Assembly: GCF_004363045.1 (NCBI RefSeq)
Contig: NZ_SNYJ01000001.1
Location: 461,937-525,936, forward strand
Origin: Aureibacillus halotolerans
GTDB taxonomy: Bacteria > Bacillota > Bacilli > Bacillales > DSM-28697
DNA length: 64,000 nt
Direction of reading: 5' to 3'
This document shows, piece after piece, positions 38,081-47,261 of the stretch. The notes under the pieces are model-generated. The model was given only the letters and a program-made list of their open reading frames with translations. It was not told the origin of the DNA and did no database searches. Numbering within the stretch: position 1 is the first letter of the stretch; the number at the start of each line of letters is the position of its first letter. The translations under genes were made by a program, and so were the position numbers.

Positions 38081-38887
38081 ATGAAGAAAACGATGGGAAT
38101 GCTGCTATTTGGCATCATGCTTGTTGTTCTTGCGGCGTGTGGAACTAGCAGTCAGGATGGCGCAAGTGGAGACAACACAGACAGCTCTAGTAATGGGGAA
38201 GCAACGGACAGTGGAGGCGAAACATACGTCGTTGCCACTGACAACAACTTTGTTCCTTTCGAATTTGTTGATCAAGAAACAGATGAGCTTACAGGCTTTG
38301 ACGTGGAACTCATGAGAGCGATCGCAGAGGAAGCTGGATTTAATGTCGAGTTTGAACAAATTGAATTTTCTGGTCTTATTTCCGGTGTAAGTACAGGTCG
38401 TTATGACATCGGGATTGCAGGAATTACCATTAATGATGAGCGTAAAGAAAAGGTCGATTTCTCAGACCCTTACTATGATTCAGGACTTACAGTAGCTGTA
38501 CTAGAAGGCAATGAAGAGATCCAATCGGTAGAGGACCTTGCTGGTAAAACAGTCGGGACGAGAACCGGCTCAACGAGTCAGGAGTACCTTGCAGAGGAAC
38601 TCCCTGATGCAAATGTAGAAGCGTATCCGGAGATTACAACAGCCTATCAGTCATTGCTAACGAACAAAATCGACGCCGTGCTGTATGACCTTCCGAATGT
38701 TCAGTACTACAGCAAAACAGAAGGTGGCGGAAAGATCCTTGCTGTTGGCGATCGCTTAACAGGGGAAAGCTACGGCATGGTATTTGAAAAAGGGTCCGAA
38801 TTAACAGAGCAAGTGAATACAGCTCTGCAAACTTTAAAAGACAACGGCACGTACGATGAAATTCATGCCAAATGGTTTGGTGAATAA
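38081..38887 (+). CDS. Polar amino acid ABC transporter substrate-binding lipoprotein
   Basis: A 268-aa receptor of the GlnH/ArtP type (family 3). The signal peptide ends in LAAC (Cys 20), followed by a Ser/Asp/Gly-rich linker. Ligand-contact blocks are present: NNFVPFEFVD, LTGFDVELMRAIAEEAGF, GRYDIGIAGITINDERKEKVDFSDPYY split across two lobes, GTRTGSTSQEY, and IDAVLYDLPNVQYY. The start is ATG 38081 after GGGGGT. Longer in-frame readings lack a ribosome site and a signal peptide. Glutamine or arginine are plausible ligands. Confidence 0.93.
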   Translation: MKKTMGMLLFGIMLVVLAACGTSSQDGASGDNTDSSSNGEATDSGGETYVVATDNNFVPFEFVDQETDELTGFDVELMRAIAEEAGFNVEFEQIEFSGLISGVSTGRYDIGIAGITINDERKEKVDFSDPYYDSGLTVAVLEGNEEIQSVEDLAGKTVGTRTGSTSQEYLAEELPDANVEAYPEITTAYQSLLTNKIDAVLYDLPNVQYYSKTEGGGKILAVGDRLTGESYGMVFEKGSELTEQVNTALQTLKDNGTYDEIHAKWFGE

Positions 38888-38920
38888 CCGCTACGCCAAC
38901 ACCTCATTTTCCATCCATTC

Positions 38921-38944
38921 CCGGCTGCCCCTTGCGGCAGCCGG
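38921..38944 (+). other. Intercistronic stem-loop
   Basis: CCGGCTGCC (38921-38929) and GGCAGCCGG (38936-38944) form a perfect 9-bp stem around CCTTGC. No T run follows, so it is more likely an mRNA stability element favouring the receptor than a terminator. Confidence 0.85.
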
Positions 38945-38971
38945 TACATTTAGATTAAGGAGGCGTAGTTT

Positions 38972-39622
38972 ATGTCCGCTGAATATTTAAGTCAAGTCTT
39001 GCCCCTTCTTTTAGAAGGCTTTTGGATTACTTTTTATATCATAATTCTTGGCATGTTCTTTGGAACATTGATAGGTATTGTTTTTGGACTCATGCGTTTA
39101 TCAAGATCAAAAATCGTCCTATTTTTAGCTAGTATCTATATAGAAATCGTTCGTGGTACTCCGATGCTTGCGCAAATCTTTTTTATCTACTTTGGTATCT
39201 CAGAAGCGACCGGCATAAACCTTGATAAAACAACAACTGGTGTTATTGTCATCGCCATTAACGCAGGTGCTTATTTGGCTGAAATATTTAGAGCAGGTAT
39301 TCAATCCGTTGATAAAGGGCAAATGGAAGCTGGCCGTTCGCTTGGGCTCACACACAATCAGACGATGCGCCAAATTATTTGGCCACAGGCTTTAAAGCTT
39401 ATCATCCCCCCCTACGGCAACCAATTTATTATTAGCTTGAAAGATACCTCCCTTCTTTCGGCAATTGCTGTTGGCGAATTACTCTATAACGCAAAACAAT
39501 TTGCTGCAACTGACTTTTCGTATTTTGAGACATTTGCATTAGTGTGCGTTTTCTACCTTATTATTACGATTCCATCTAGCATACTTCTGAGACGCTATGA
39601 AAGGAGGATTGAGCGTGCATGA
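38972..39622 (+). CDS. Polar amino acid ABC transporter permease
   Basis: A 216-aa membrane protein of the HisMQ/GlnP family. [20 protein letters not shown] is the first span, then [37 protein letters not shown], and the coupling loop [23 protein letters not shown] follows AAGGAGGCG. It overlaps the ATPase gene by ATGA (39619-39622). A single permease gene implies a homodimeric channel. Confidence 0.95.
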   Translation: MSAEYLSQVLPLLLEGFWITFYIIILGMFFGTLIGIVFGLMRLSRSKIVLFLASIYIEIVRGTPMLAQIFFIYFGISEATGINLDKTTTGVIVIAINAGAYLAEIFRAGIQSVDKGQMEAGRSLGLTHNQTMRQIIWPQALKLIIPPYGNQFIISLKDTSLLSAIAVGELLYNAKQFAATDFSYFETFALVCVFYLIITIPSSILLRRYERRIERA

Positions 39623-40341
39623 TCGAGGTTAAGAATTTACACAAGTCATTTGGCAAAAACGAAGTCCTTAAGGGGATTAATGCATCGATCGCAGAAAAGG
39701 AAGTCGTTTGCGTGATTGGTCCTTCTGGTTCGGGAAAAAGTACCTTTCTTCGATGTATCAATCGACTGGAGGACATAACCTCTGGAGACATTACCGTGAA
39801 CGGCGTCAATGTAGCTGACACAAAAACCGACATTAATAAGCTTCGTTCAAATGTCGGGATGGTGTTCCAGCATTTCAACCTCTTCCCTCATAAAACGGTG
39901 AAGCAAAACATTACACTTGGGCCTTTAAAAGTAAGAGGCGCTAATAAAGAGGAAGCGGACAAAAAAGCGTTGCAGCTTTTAGAAAAAGTTGGCCTGGCCG
40001 ACAAAGCAGATGCTTATCCATCCAGTCTTTCTGGTGGGCAAAAACAACGGGTCGCCATTGCTAGGGCGCTTGCGATGAACCCTGAAGTGATGCTTTTCGA
40101 TGAGCCAACGTCCGCTCTAGATCCAGAGCTTGTTGGCGATGTGCTTGACGTCATGAAAAACCTCGCCCAGGAAGGCATGACGATGGTTGTCGTCACCCAT
40201 GAAATGGGCTTTGCTCGTGAAATGGGCGACCGTGTTTTCTTTATGGACGAAGGTGTGATCATGGAGGAAGGCACGCCCGAAAGCGTGTTTACACATACTT
40301 CTCATGAACGAACGAAAGCCTTTTTGAGCAAAGTGCTCTAA
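39619..40341 (+). CDS. Polar amino acid ABC transporter ATP-binding protein
   Basis: A 240-aa ATPase of the GlnQ/HisP type. It has Walker A ([18 protein letters not shown]), the Q-loop ([16 protein letters not shown]), signature ([16 protein letters not shown]), Walker B ([16 protein letters not shown]) and switch His ([16 protein letters not shown]). It completes the receptor-permease-ATPase operon that starts at 38081 and ends at the terminator at 40398. Confidence 0.96.
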   Translation: MIEVKNLHKSFGKNEVLKGINASIAEKEVVCVIGPSGSGKSTFLRCINRLEDITSGDITVNGVNVADTKTDINKLRSNVGMVFQHFNLFPHKTVKQNITLGPLKVRGANKEEADKKALQLLEKVGLADKADAYPSSLSGGQKQRVAIARALAMNPEVMLFDEPTSALDPELVGDVLDVMKNLAQEGMTMVVVTHEMGFAREMGDRVFFMDEGVIMEEGTPESVFTHTSHERTKAFLSKVL

Positions 40342-40397
40342 TAATACTCAAAAGTCTATTAGGTCACTGACCTTTACATCATTGCTTTCTCCATTTT

Positions 40398-40432
40398 AAA
40401 AAGCCAGGAGAATAATTTCTCCTGGCTTTTTT
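40398..40432 (+). terminator. Terminator of the amino acid transporter operon
   Basis: AAAAAGCCAGGAGA (40398-40411) pairs with TCTCCTGGCTTTTT (40418-40431) and ends in a T run. Confidence 0.95.
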
Positions 40433-40471
40433 ATATTGAGCGCCTTCACGTCATTCCTCGGATTCGGACAC

Positions 40472-40975
40472 TTAATCTTCCTCGAATATTATGTCATGCT
40501 CTTCTGCAAGAACTTCCATTTCCTCTTGAAAAGTTGTCATAGACTCATTATAAGCAGTGAGTTGTGCATCCAGCTCTTCTTCTATTTTGAAGAACTCTTC
40601 CTCTGAAACGGCAGGATCCACTCTTGCTTTAGCATATTCAATCTGCAAATCAGTTACTAGAACGAATTGATCATAGAATTGTTGCCGCAATTCATACAAA
40701 TCCTGTGCTTCCTCGGTTTCAACAGTCGTCGAGGTCATAATCGCTTCGATCTCGTCAAGCAATGGCTGTAATTCTGTTTCATTCAATTGCTCCACGTCTT
40801 CCAAAGTGTTTTGATTATACATCTTTGCGATAACTTCATCTGATTCCACACCCTGTTCATCAAGCATGTCACTCACTTCATTATTCACTGTCAAAATTTC
40901 CTCGGTTGCTGCAGATGTACACGCACTTAAAAACAACACACTCATCAATCCAAAAGCCAATACCCAATTTTTCAC
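40472..40975 (-). CDS. Small coiled-coil lipoprotein
   Basis: A 167-aa exported protein with signal MKNWVLAFGLMSVLFLSAC (lipobox Cys 19). The mature part is strongly acidic and helical with heptad-like Leu/Ile/Val spacing (LNETELQPLLDEIEAIM, EEEFFKIEEELDAQLTAY, FQEEMEVLAEEHDI), so a coiled coil is likely. GTG start 9 nt after AGGAGG. It resembles no family I can name. It lies at the end of a minus-strand pair with the GT-B-like gene upstream. Confidence 0.85.
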   Translation of the reverse strand: MKNWVLAFGLMSVLFLSACTSAATEEILTVNNEVSDMLDEQGVESDEVIAKMYNQNTLEDVEQLNETELQPLLDEIEAIMTSTTVETEEAQDLYELRQQFYDQFVLVTDLQIEYAKARVDPAVSEEEFFKIEEELDAQLTAYNESMTTFQEEMEVLAEEHDIIFEED

Positions 40976-41121
40976 TACACCGTTCCTCCTCTAATTTTCT
41001 GCTTTTGTTTCTGGATGAACGGCATTTCAACAAATTGTTTCTTAATTTCCATATTATCCATTTAACGCCGTTCTTTCTTCTATTCCTCCATTTCTTCCAT
41101 TTGAAACATCTTTTTCCACAT

Positions 41122-42186
41122 TTATAGTCTTTGCTCTATCGTTTCAATGATCAATGGCAGCTGATTCGGTATCATTTCTTTTTTTCGCTCAGGCACGGTA
41201 AAAGGGACTTCGTTCATCTCAGACCAATCTCGAACAAGATGGGTTTCTCCCAAATAGCTCAGTTCCACGGTGGCACAAAGATGGCGAACATCGTACATCG
41301 CGGTTTGCCCAACGAGACGGAGAGGAATACCTGCCAAAACAGCCGTCGACACCGTCGTCCAGTTTGGTCGCGTAAACACCCAATCCGAAGCTGCTATATA
41401 ATCCTGTGGATTTTTTTCAAACTTTGGCACAGGGACGACATTGGCACTGCCCGTCATCATCCCAGAGGAAACGACAAACATGGTATCTTGGCGATTCGTC
41501 CATTCTGCTGGCAGTTTAAACTCGTCTTCCTTTGTGCCCAGGTCAATATAAGCAATTTGTTTTTTCTCTTCATGCGCCATCCAGCGTCTTCGAAGGCGTC
41601 GAATGCGCTTTGTATTTTCAGTCGCACCGAACCAGCCTGCATTGACTGTTTGATCCCTTCCCCATGCAGGCTCATGATGTCCTTCAAGCCGAATCCAGCA
41701 GTCCATATGCCCGTACGCATCTTCTAATAATGTGGAATTTTTCCCAAATAAATCTTCATAGACCGTGCTCCACGTGAAATTAGACAATCCTATCGAAGGG
41801 ATCCCTGCTGCATGGGCTGCCGGAAATGCGACCGGCTCTATATCACTCACGACGAGGCGAGCTTCAGAATCACGCAAAAATGCCGTTTCATTAGCAAGCA
41901 ATTCCGGCCATTCGAAACATAACGTTTCGAAATCTTCGGTCATTTTCGATTCAGATAACGTCCACCCATCCAACTGGTAGCGATAACCGAACTGACACTC
42001 AAGTGTCCGAAACGTTAAACGATCCCTGTACGGATATAAGCGTCGAGAAAGATATCGCCTTTCGGCTGTATGTACAATGGTAATATGAAGCTCTGAATGT
42101 TTGGAAAACAGGGCTTCTATGAGGACAACATCTCTCATAGCGTGCCGGCTATCTGTATCTGATATATAAAATACAACGTGTGACAT
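41122..42186 (-). CDS. GT-B glycosyltransferase-like protein (L-arabinokinase N-domain-like), copy 2
   Basis: A 354-aa paralogue of the protein at 20123-21214. It opens MSHVVFYISDTDSRHAMRDVVLIEALF, and its middle, SDIEPVAFPAAHAAGIPSIGLSNFTWSTVYEDL, is very close to the NFTW-x-x-Y block of the L-arabinokinase N-terminal domain. Its second half carries MFVVSSGMMTGSANVVPVPKFEKNPQDYIAASDW, with the same block as copy 1, plus VLAGIPLRLVGQT. The GHMP kinase half is again absent. ATG follows AGGAG by 6 nt. It has no dehydrogenase neighbour here. Confidence 0.75.
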   Translation of the reverse strand: MSHVVFYISDTDSRHAMRDVVLIEALFSKHSELHITIVHTAERRYLSRRLYPYRDRLTFRTLECQFGYRYQLDGWTLSESKMTEDFETLCFEWPELLANETAFLRDSEARLVVSDIEPVAFPAAHAAGIPSIGLSNFTWSTVYEDLFGKNSTLLEDAYGHMDCWIRLEGHHEPAWGRDQTVNAGWFGATENTKRIRRLRRRWMAHEEKKQIAYIDLGTKEDEFKLPAEWTNRQDTMFVVSSGMMTGSANVVPVPKFEKNPQDYIAASDWVFTRPNWTTVSTAVLAGIPLRLVGQTAMYDVRHLCATVELSYLGETHLVRDWSEMNEVPFTVPERKKEMIPNQLPLIIETIEQRL

Positions 42187-42711
42187 CGACGTCTCCTATC
42201 GCTCGCCTCACCTTACTTTGACGTTGGTGGACCGCAAGAATTCAACAGCATCTCAAACAGCAGCTGACATGTAAAGCAGATAAATGACGAAGATGATGTT
42301 CTCAATAAAGAAAACCACACGAATAAGAGACGCTTGAGATCCTCACGCGTCACGTTTGTTCTGTATGCCCGTCTCACCTAATCAAGACTGCTTCATTTCA
42401 ACACGCCTTATCTCACTGCAAAATGCAATTCAGTTCAATAATTATACCACATTTTTACACAAACGTCATCGACTGGTCTAATTTTAATGAGGACTTAAGA
42501 AACCTAAACGATTAGAACCCCAAGCACTGAGATCAATTCCTACCGTGCGTTGTCGTGGTATACTACGGATGAAAACTGAAGCAAGCCTTTTCGGTGTATC
42601 AATAGTAGAAGTGTACTCAGTTAGAAGCAAAAAACCATGAGTCCGTCTAAAACGAACGACACTTTATTCATCACCCTACTCGTACTAAAAAGTACTCTAT
42701 AGGAGGCATTT
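42187..42711. other. Intergenic region upstream of moaC
   Basis: No gene is supported in ~525 bp between divergent genes. GTACT-AAAA-AGTAC (42682-42695), a small perfect inverted repeat just before the moaC ribosome site, may be an operator or chance. I found no molybdenum-cofactor riboswitch pattern. Confidence 0.5.
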
Positions 42712-43206
42712 ATGAAAGAGTTCACTCATTTAAACGAGCAAGGTCGTGCGCGCATGGTCGATGTCTCAGCAAAACCGGAGACCGTTCGAACAGCGAAGGC
42801 GCGAACTTCCATTTTCGTTAATCAAGACATCTACATACAAATCAAAGAGCAAACAACTAAGAAAGGAGATGTCCTTGCCGTTGCACAGGTGGCTGGCATT
42901 ATGGCGGTCAAGCAAACGTCTGCCATTATTCCGATGTGCCACCCTATCCCTGTTCTGGGCATTGACATTTCCTTTGAGTGGCAGATAGACGAAACCAACC
43001 AGATTTATGAGCTCGTCATTGATGTAGAGGCAAAAACAAAGGGCAGCACAGGGATTGAGATGGAAGTCCTCACAGGTGCTTCGGTGACAGCGCTGACAGT
43101 TTATGATATGTGCAAAGCACTCGACAAAGGGATGGTGATTGGTCAAACGATGCTTCTGACAAAAACGGGCGGACAAAATGGTCGCTTTCAGCGTGACGAC
43201 GCATAG
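42712..43206 (+). CDS. moaC: Cyclic pyranopterin monophosphate synthase MoaC
   Basis: A 164-aa enzyme of the first step of molybdenum cofactor synthesis, acting with MoaA. Family blocks are present in order: [35 protein letters not shown], the active-site MCHP (~residues 75-78), [35 protein letters not shown] with the conserved Lys and Asp. ATG follows AGGAGG. It stands next to a nitrate transporter gene, consistent with use of a molybdenum nitrate reductase. Confidence 0.97.
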   Translation: MKEFTHLNEQGRARMVDVSAKPETVRTAKARTSIFVNQDIYIQIKEQTTKKGDVLAVAQVAGIMAVKQTSAIIPMCHPIPVLGIDISFEWQIDETNQIYELVIDVEAKTKGSTGIEMEVLTGASVTALTVYDMCKALDKGMVIGQTMLLTKTGGQNGRFQRDDA

Positions 43207-43338
43207 CCTTTTTGAGGTACCCGTGAATAGGCTGAAGAGAGCAAATACCCCCTTCGCCTATTCCACTGGACCAATTGATACAGACAACAAATGCTCTGTT
43301 CTGCCAATATACATTTTCGATTGCGATGAACTCATTTA

Positions 43339-43366
43339 AAGCCGCTTGTAAAACTACATAGCGGCT
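43339..43366 (-). terminator. Possible terminator of the nitrate transporter gene
   Basis: AGCCGCT (43340-43346) and AGCGGCT (43360-43366) form a 7-bp stem overlapping the stop codon. On the minus strand it is followed by TTTAAA only, so termination may be weak. Confidence 0.5.
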
Positions 43367-44573
43367 ATTTGTCATGGAGCGCACTCTCAGACAACATAAA
43401 ACGATGTTGTTTTTTCGTGATCTCCTTCGTTCGATCGACCTTATGCAGCCACAGAATAAAGACCAGTGCCGCGAGCGAGGTCTGCGACAAAAGCATAAAC
43501 GCAATGGCGTAGTCTCCGGTTAACGCCTTTACCCCTCCAAGGACTAGCGGTGGAAACACACCTCCAAGACCGCCCATCATCGACACGACACCATTCACAA
43601 TCCCTGCCTGCTCCTGAAAATAATAAGGAACAAGCTTAAAGACGATCCCATTGCCTAGACCCGACAAGCATGCAATTGCCAGACAACCAACAGTAAACCA
43701 TACTAGTGTCGTTGACAGCGCCAGTAGCAACGCCATGACGACAAATCCGGCGATAATTCCTAAGAGCAATCGTAACGGTAGGAAGCGATCGGCAAGCCAG
43801 CCTCCTAAAGGTCGTAACAATGTTGCACATGCGATAAACCCTGCAGTTCTCATTCCCGCATCAACATTCGCGAGATTAAATACGGTGACTAAATGAATAG
43901 GCAGGAACACGGAAAATGCCACAAAAGCCCCGAAAGTAATGAAATAGACGAGAGACAAAAGCCAGAGCTTCTCATTCCGATACACCTTCACCAGCTGATG
44001 TTTTATCCCCGTTCGAACGCGAGGTTCATGGCGATCGCCTGCAATGACGTTGAGGAGGACAAAGAGAGTAAGCAGCGGGAGATAAAGCCAAATGGTGCGT
44101 TCCCAGCCAATTGAACTGGCGATGACTGGCGCACAAAAGGTTGTCACCGCCGTACCAATATTGCCTACACCATAGATGCCATTGACTAGGCCGTGACGGT
44201 CTCTTGGATAATATTTCGGCAGCGATGTTACCCCAATAGAAAACACCGCCCCCGCCACCCCAAGGAGCAACCCGCTTACAAACAGCGACGGAACTGTTGT
44301 AGCGCTACTAAGCAAATAAACAGGGGGAACAAGCATAAGGAAGCTCACAATGAACAAAACCCTTGCCCCAAAAAGGCTGGCATAATAGCCAAAGGGGATC
44401 CGTAAAATCGATCCTAAAACAACAGGAGTGGCAATCAACAATGACATATGTTCATCAGCGACTTGCACGTCGTCACGTATGAATGGAAGCAATGCAGACA
44501 AAAGCGACCAGACCATAAATGCAGCGATTAAATTTAACGTTTGCAAAGGCAGCTGCCAAGCTTGACGCACCAC
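43365..44573 (-). CDS. narK: Nitrate/nitrite transporter, NarK/NasA-type MFS protein
   Basis: A 402-aa major facilitator with 12 predicted spans, close to B. subtilis NarK along its length. FMVWSLLSALLPFI is the first span; the nitrate-signature segments are AVFSIGVTSLPKYYPRDRHG and IYGVGNIGTAVTTF in the N half, and GNGIVFKLVPYYFQEQAGIVNG with MMGGLGGVFPPLVL in the C half. The conserved Arg residues for nitrate are in LRIPFGY and LLRPLGGW. GTG start behind GGAGAGGTG. Whether it serves assimilation or respiration cannot be decided, since no reductase genes are in the window. Confidence 0.92.
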   Translation of the reverse strand: MVRQAWQLPLQTLNLIAAFMVWSLLSALLPFIRDDVQVADEHMSLLIATPVVLGSILRIPFGYYASLFGARVLFIVSFLMLVPPVYLLSSATTVPSLFVSGLLLGVAGAVFSIGVTSLPKYYPRDRHGLVNGIYGVGNIGTAVTTFCAPVIASSIGWERTIWLYLPLLTLFVLLNVIAGDRHEPRVRTGIKHQLVKVYRNEKLWLLSLVYFITFGAFVAFSVFLPIHLVTVFNLANVDAGMRTAGFIACATLLRPLGGWLADRFLPLRLLLGIIAGFVVMALLLALSTTLVWFTVGCLAIACLSGLGNGIVFKLVPYYFQEQAGIVNGVVSMMGGLGGVFPPLVLGGVKALTGDYAIAFMLLSQTSLAALVFILWLHKVDRTKEITKKQHRFMLSESALHDK

Positions 44574-44817
44574 GCTTCACCTCTCCTTGTCTCTTTCTTT
44601 CTTTTTACCACATTCGTTATTGCTTTTCGGATTGATTGATAGATATATTCACACAGAAAATTCCATCAATCTGAATGGAGGGCTGCAATACGTAATGAAG
44701 AAGGAAGCAAAACCAATGCCAACAGGGCTTTGCAACGGCATCGTTCTTCCCTAACAGAGTGACATCATCTGATTTTTGGAGAAAATGTCCTTTTTTCATA
44801 TGAAAATTGGATTTTTA

Positions 44818-44847
44818 TTGCTGATTCCCTCTTTGTTCTGCTATACT
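44818..44847 (+). promoter_or_regulatory. Candidate promoter of the nanK-nanE pair
   Basis: TTGCTG (44818-44823), an 18-bp spacer and TATACT (44842-44847), about 80 nt before the chosen start codon. Confidence 0.55.
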
Positions 44848-44928
44848 TTGCTGTATAAAACACATCGCTTTTACAATAACCCCATTTAAATGAACAGGAT
44901 CTGCCAAACAAAGGGGGCGTATGTACCA

Positions 44929-45825
44929 TTGGGGACAACTTACGCAGCATTAGACGTCGGGGGAACAGCCATCAAGTACGGTATCGTTAACGACCGTAAG
45001 CAAGTGCTTTCCAGTCATACAATCGATACGGAGGCGCACAAAGGCGGGGCCTATGTCGTTCAGAGAATTTGCCACCTAGCAAAAGAACTGTCAGCGAACA
45101 CGGATGTAGAGGGAATTGCGATTAGTACGGCTGGGCAAGTGGATGTGTGGTGTGGGTCCATCACTGATGCCGGCCCAACCATGCCTGGGTATTCCGACCG
45201 TGCCATCATCACCGCGGTCGAGAACGCTACAAAGTTGCCTGTTGAAGTGGAAAACGACGTCAATTGCGTCGCCCTCGCAGAGCATTGGGCAGGGAGCTGT
45301 CAAAAAACAGATCACTTTGTCGCCTTTACATTAGGTACAGGGATCGGCGGTGCGATATTTATTAACGGAGCGCTCTATCGCGGACACGCCTTCAGCGCTG
45401 GTGAATGGGGGTATATGCCAATCAATGGGAAGGGCTTTGAAGAGACAGCTTCCATCAACGCGCTCCTCAATCAAGTACGGAAAGCGCTGCCAGAAGAGAC
45501 CATTCGAAACGGTGAGCATGTCTTTCAGCTCTATGATCAAGAGCATCCGCTGGTCGTTCCGCTCGTCGAGGCATTTTATCACACGATTGCTATTGGCATT
45601 CGAACAGTTGACCACATACTGAATCCTGAAAAAATCGTCATCGGGGGCGGCGTCACGCAACGCGGAACGTCCTTTTTATATGAATTGACAGAGGCTTTGA
45701 AGAACGTCCATCCGACTATGGCGGCTAAAGTGGTTCTTGCAACTTCAGGGAATCAAGCGGGCATGCTCGGTGCCGTTTATCATTTTCAAGCCATGCAGAA
45801 GGCCAGGGAGGCGATTCGCCAATGA
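44929..45825 (+). CDS. ROK-family sugar kinase, probable N-acetylmannosamine kinase
   Basis: About 298 aa. The ATP phosphate loop is AALDVGGTAIKYGIV, then VENDVNCVALAEHWAG (catalytic Asp) and FTLGTGIGGAIFINGALYRG with FSAGEWGYMP. After this, ROK kinases usually have a CxCGxxGC zinc motif; here the region reads KGFEETASIN and the motif is absent. The TTG at 44929, 11 nt after AAAGGGGG, is the likely start. ATG 44890 is possible but has no ribosome site. It overlaps nanE by ATGA, which points to ManNAc phosphorylation in amino-sugar salvage. Confidence 0.88.
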   Translation: MGTTYAALDVGGTAIKYGIVNDRKQVLSSHTIDTEAHKGGAYVVQRICHLAKELSANTDVEGIAISTAGQVDVWCGSITDAGPTMPGYSDRAIITAVENATKLPVEVENDVNCVALAEHWAGSCQKTDHFVAFTLGTGIGGAIFINGALYRGHAFSAGEWGYMPINGKGFEETASINALLNQVRKALPEETIRNGEHVFQLYDQEHPLVVPLVEAFYHTIAIGIRTVDHILNPEKIVIGGGVTQRGTSFLYELTEALKNVHPTMAAKVVLATSGNQAGMLGAVYHFQAMQKAREAIRQ

Positions 45826-46535
45826 CAACTGCATTCTTCAACACCATTAAACACAAGCTCATTGCCTCATGCCAAGCATTAGAAGAAGAACCCTTACATG
45901 GTGCCGATATCATGGCGAAAATGGCGACTGCCGCCAAAATGGGCGGAGCCACCGCGATTCGTGCCAATTCGGTCGTCGATATTCAGGCGATTCGAAACGC
46001 CACGAAGCTACCGCTAATCGGCATCATCAAGCAAGAGTACGCAGGCAGCGACGTGTTTATCACACCGACCTTAAAAGAAGTCGAAGCACTGACCTCCCTC
46101 CAAATTGATTGCATTGCCTTAGATGCGACCGCACGACCACGTCCAGGCGGCGGAACATTGGAGCAGCTCATCTCCTTTATTCACAGCCAAGGCGTGTTAG
46201 TCATGGGTGACATCTCCACGCTTGAGGAAGCGAAGCAAGCGGAGGCCCTTGGTGTGGATTGTGTAGGCACGACATTGTCTGGCTATACTCCTTATTCCCG
46301 ACAGCTGCAAGGCCCCGATCTCACATTAATCCGGGACGCTGCACTTGCCCTGTCCATTCCGGTCATCGCTGAAGGAAAAATTCATACGACCGAAGATGCC
46401 AAACAGGCGATGCTTGCAGGTGCACATGCGGTTGTAGTTGGCTCAGCGATCAGTCGCCCACAGCTCATTACGAAACGATTTGTCACTAGCGTCGAAAGTG
46501 TTTTTCATCCAAGCCGCGAGTCACAAGGCAGCTGA
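45822..46535 (+). CDS. nanE: N-acetylmannosamine-6-phosphate 2-epimerase NanE
   Basis: A 237-aa TIM-barrel enzyme converting ManNAc-6-P to GlcNAc-6-P. IASCQALEEEPLHGADIMAKMA, GGATAIRANSVVDIQAIR, PLIGIIKQEY (catalytic Lys), DCIALDATARPRP, VDCVGTTLSGYTPYS, IPVIAEGKI (catalytic Glu) and AHAVVVGSAISRPQLIT are all NanE blocks. It is translationally coupled to the ROK kinase. No sialic acid lyase or transporter is nearby, so the source of ManNAc is open. Confidence 0.95.
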   Translation: MTTAFFNTIKHKLIASCQALEEEPLHGADIMAKMATAAKMGGATAIRANSVVDIQAIRNATKLPLIGIIKQEYAGSDVFITPTLKEVEALTSLQIDCIALDATARPRPGGGTLEQLISFIHSQGVLVMGDISTLEEAKQAEALGVDCVGTTLSGYTPYSRQLQGPDLTLIRDAALALSIPVIAEGKIHTTEDAKQAMLAGAHAVVVGSAISRPQLITKRFVTSVESVFHPSRESQGS

Positions 46536-46550
46536 TCAGCTGCTTTTTTG
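46526..46550 (+). terminator. Terminator of the nanK-nanE operon
   Basis: The perfect palindrome GCAGCTGATCAGCTGC (46528-46543) overlaps the nanE stop and is followed by six T residues. Confidence 0.85.
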
Positions 46551-46575
46551 TTTTGGTAATGTATTTAAAAATGGC

Positions 46576-46610
46576 GCAGGAGCTACGCCTTATTGTAAAT
46601 AGGCTAGCTC
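46576..46610 (-). terminator. Terminator at the end of the vWA-region minus-strand genes
   Basis: On the minus strand GGAGCTAGCC pairs with GGCGTAGCTCC (one bulge) and an ATTTTT tract follows shortly after. Confidence 0.6.
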
Positions 46611-46673
46611 CTCCGTTGATTTCTTGCTTTTTGAATGGATTGTCAAAGCAATACATCTATGCATACTCTCTAA

Positions 46674-47249
46674 TCAGTTTGTTTCTTCTTCGAAGTTAAT
46701 AGGTTCTGTCTCGCGCCATGACCAACTGTATGTATGCATTTCATCGTCTAGTTTAAAGTTCTTAATAAATGTCTTACCACCTGCATCCATCTCCACATCA
46801 TACACATGAATATCAATGACCTTTTCTTGGTCGGAAAAATAGGTGATCTTTAGTTGTCCATAAAAATCATAGGATGAATTAAAGTTGCCTGCGTAAAGGT
46901 CATATTCATAGACCATGTCTCCCCCATCATCTTTGTATGTATAACTAACCGTATATGGCATAAGTTTCTGTAGATTTGTTAGATTATCGTATCCCTCAAC
47001 TCGTTCCTCGTAGGCATCATCTAAATTAGCATGCACCCTTTGATCCGCCTTCTCTTCCTCCCATTCACTGAAGTGCCAAATAGAAACAATTACACTTAGG
47101 AATAAATAAGGGATAAAAAAGATGATTATAGACGTCCCAATTGCCGAAGCCCTAGAATATTTTCCAATGACTAACCCGACAAAAGCAACGATTGCCAACG
47201 TAAGAGGTACATAAAATGACCATCCAAAAAGAATTTTTATCCAATCCAT
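46674..47249 (-). CDS. Membrane protein with a beta-rich extracellular domain (vWA-less relative of the 50642 protein)
   Basis: A 191-aa protein with two or three N-terminal spans (FYVPLTLAIVAFVGLVIG, IIIFFIPYLFLSVIVSI), then a soluble domain with YEYDLYAGNFNSSYDFYGQLKI, VIDIHVYDVEMDAGGKTFIKNF and KLDDEMHTYSW. The same layout and motifs (YIGNFNEEFTYEGRIWVETL, FDILLEPGEKKMIGTF, SMDEELIDYITY) form the N-terminal ~170 residues of the vWA membrane protein at 50642-52549. This is thus that module without the vWA part. ATG 6 nt after AAAGGAGG, 13 nt after the upstream gene, which is also a paralogue of the gene preceding the 50642 protein. Confidence 0.8.
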   Translation of the reverse strand: MDWIKILFGWSFYVPLTLAIVAFVGLVIGKYSRASAIGTSIIIFFIPYLFLSVIVSIWHFSEWEEEKADQRVHANLDDAYEERVEGYDNLTNLQKLMPYTVSYTYKDDGGDMVYEYDLYAGNFNSSYDFYGQLKITYFSDQEKVIDIHVYDVEMDAGGKTFIKNFKLDDEMHTYSWSWRETEPINFEEETN

Positions 47250-47261
47250 TGCTTTCCTCCT

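Noticed and set aside
42187..42711. Molybdenum cofactor riboswitch before moaC
   Set aside because: No recognisable conserved core, only a small inverted repeat near the ribosome site.
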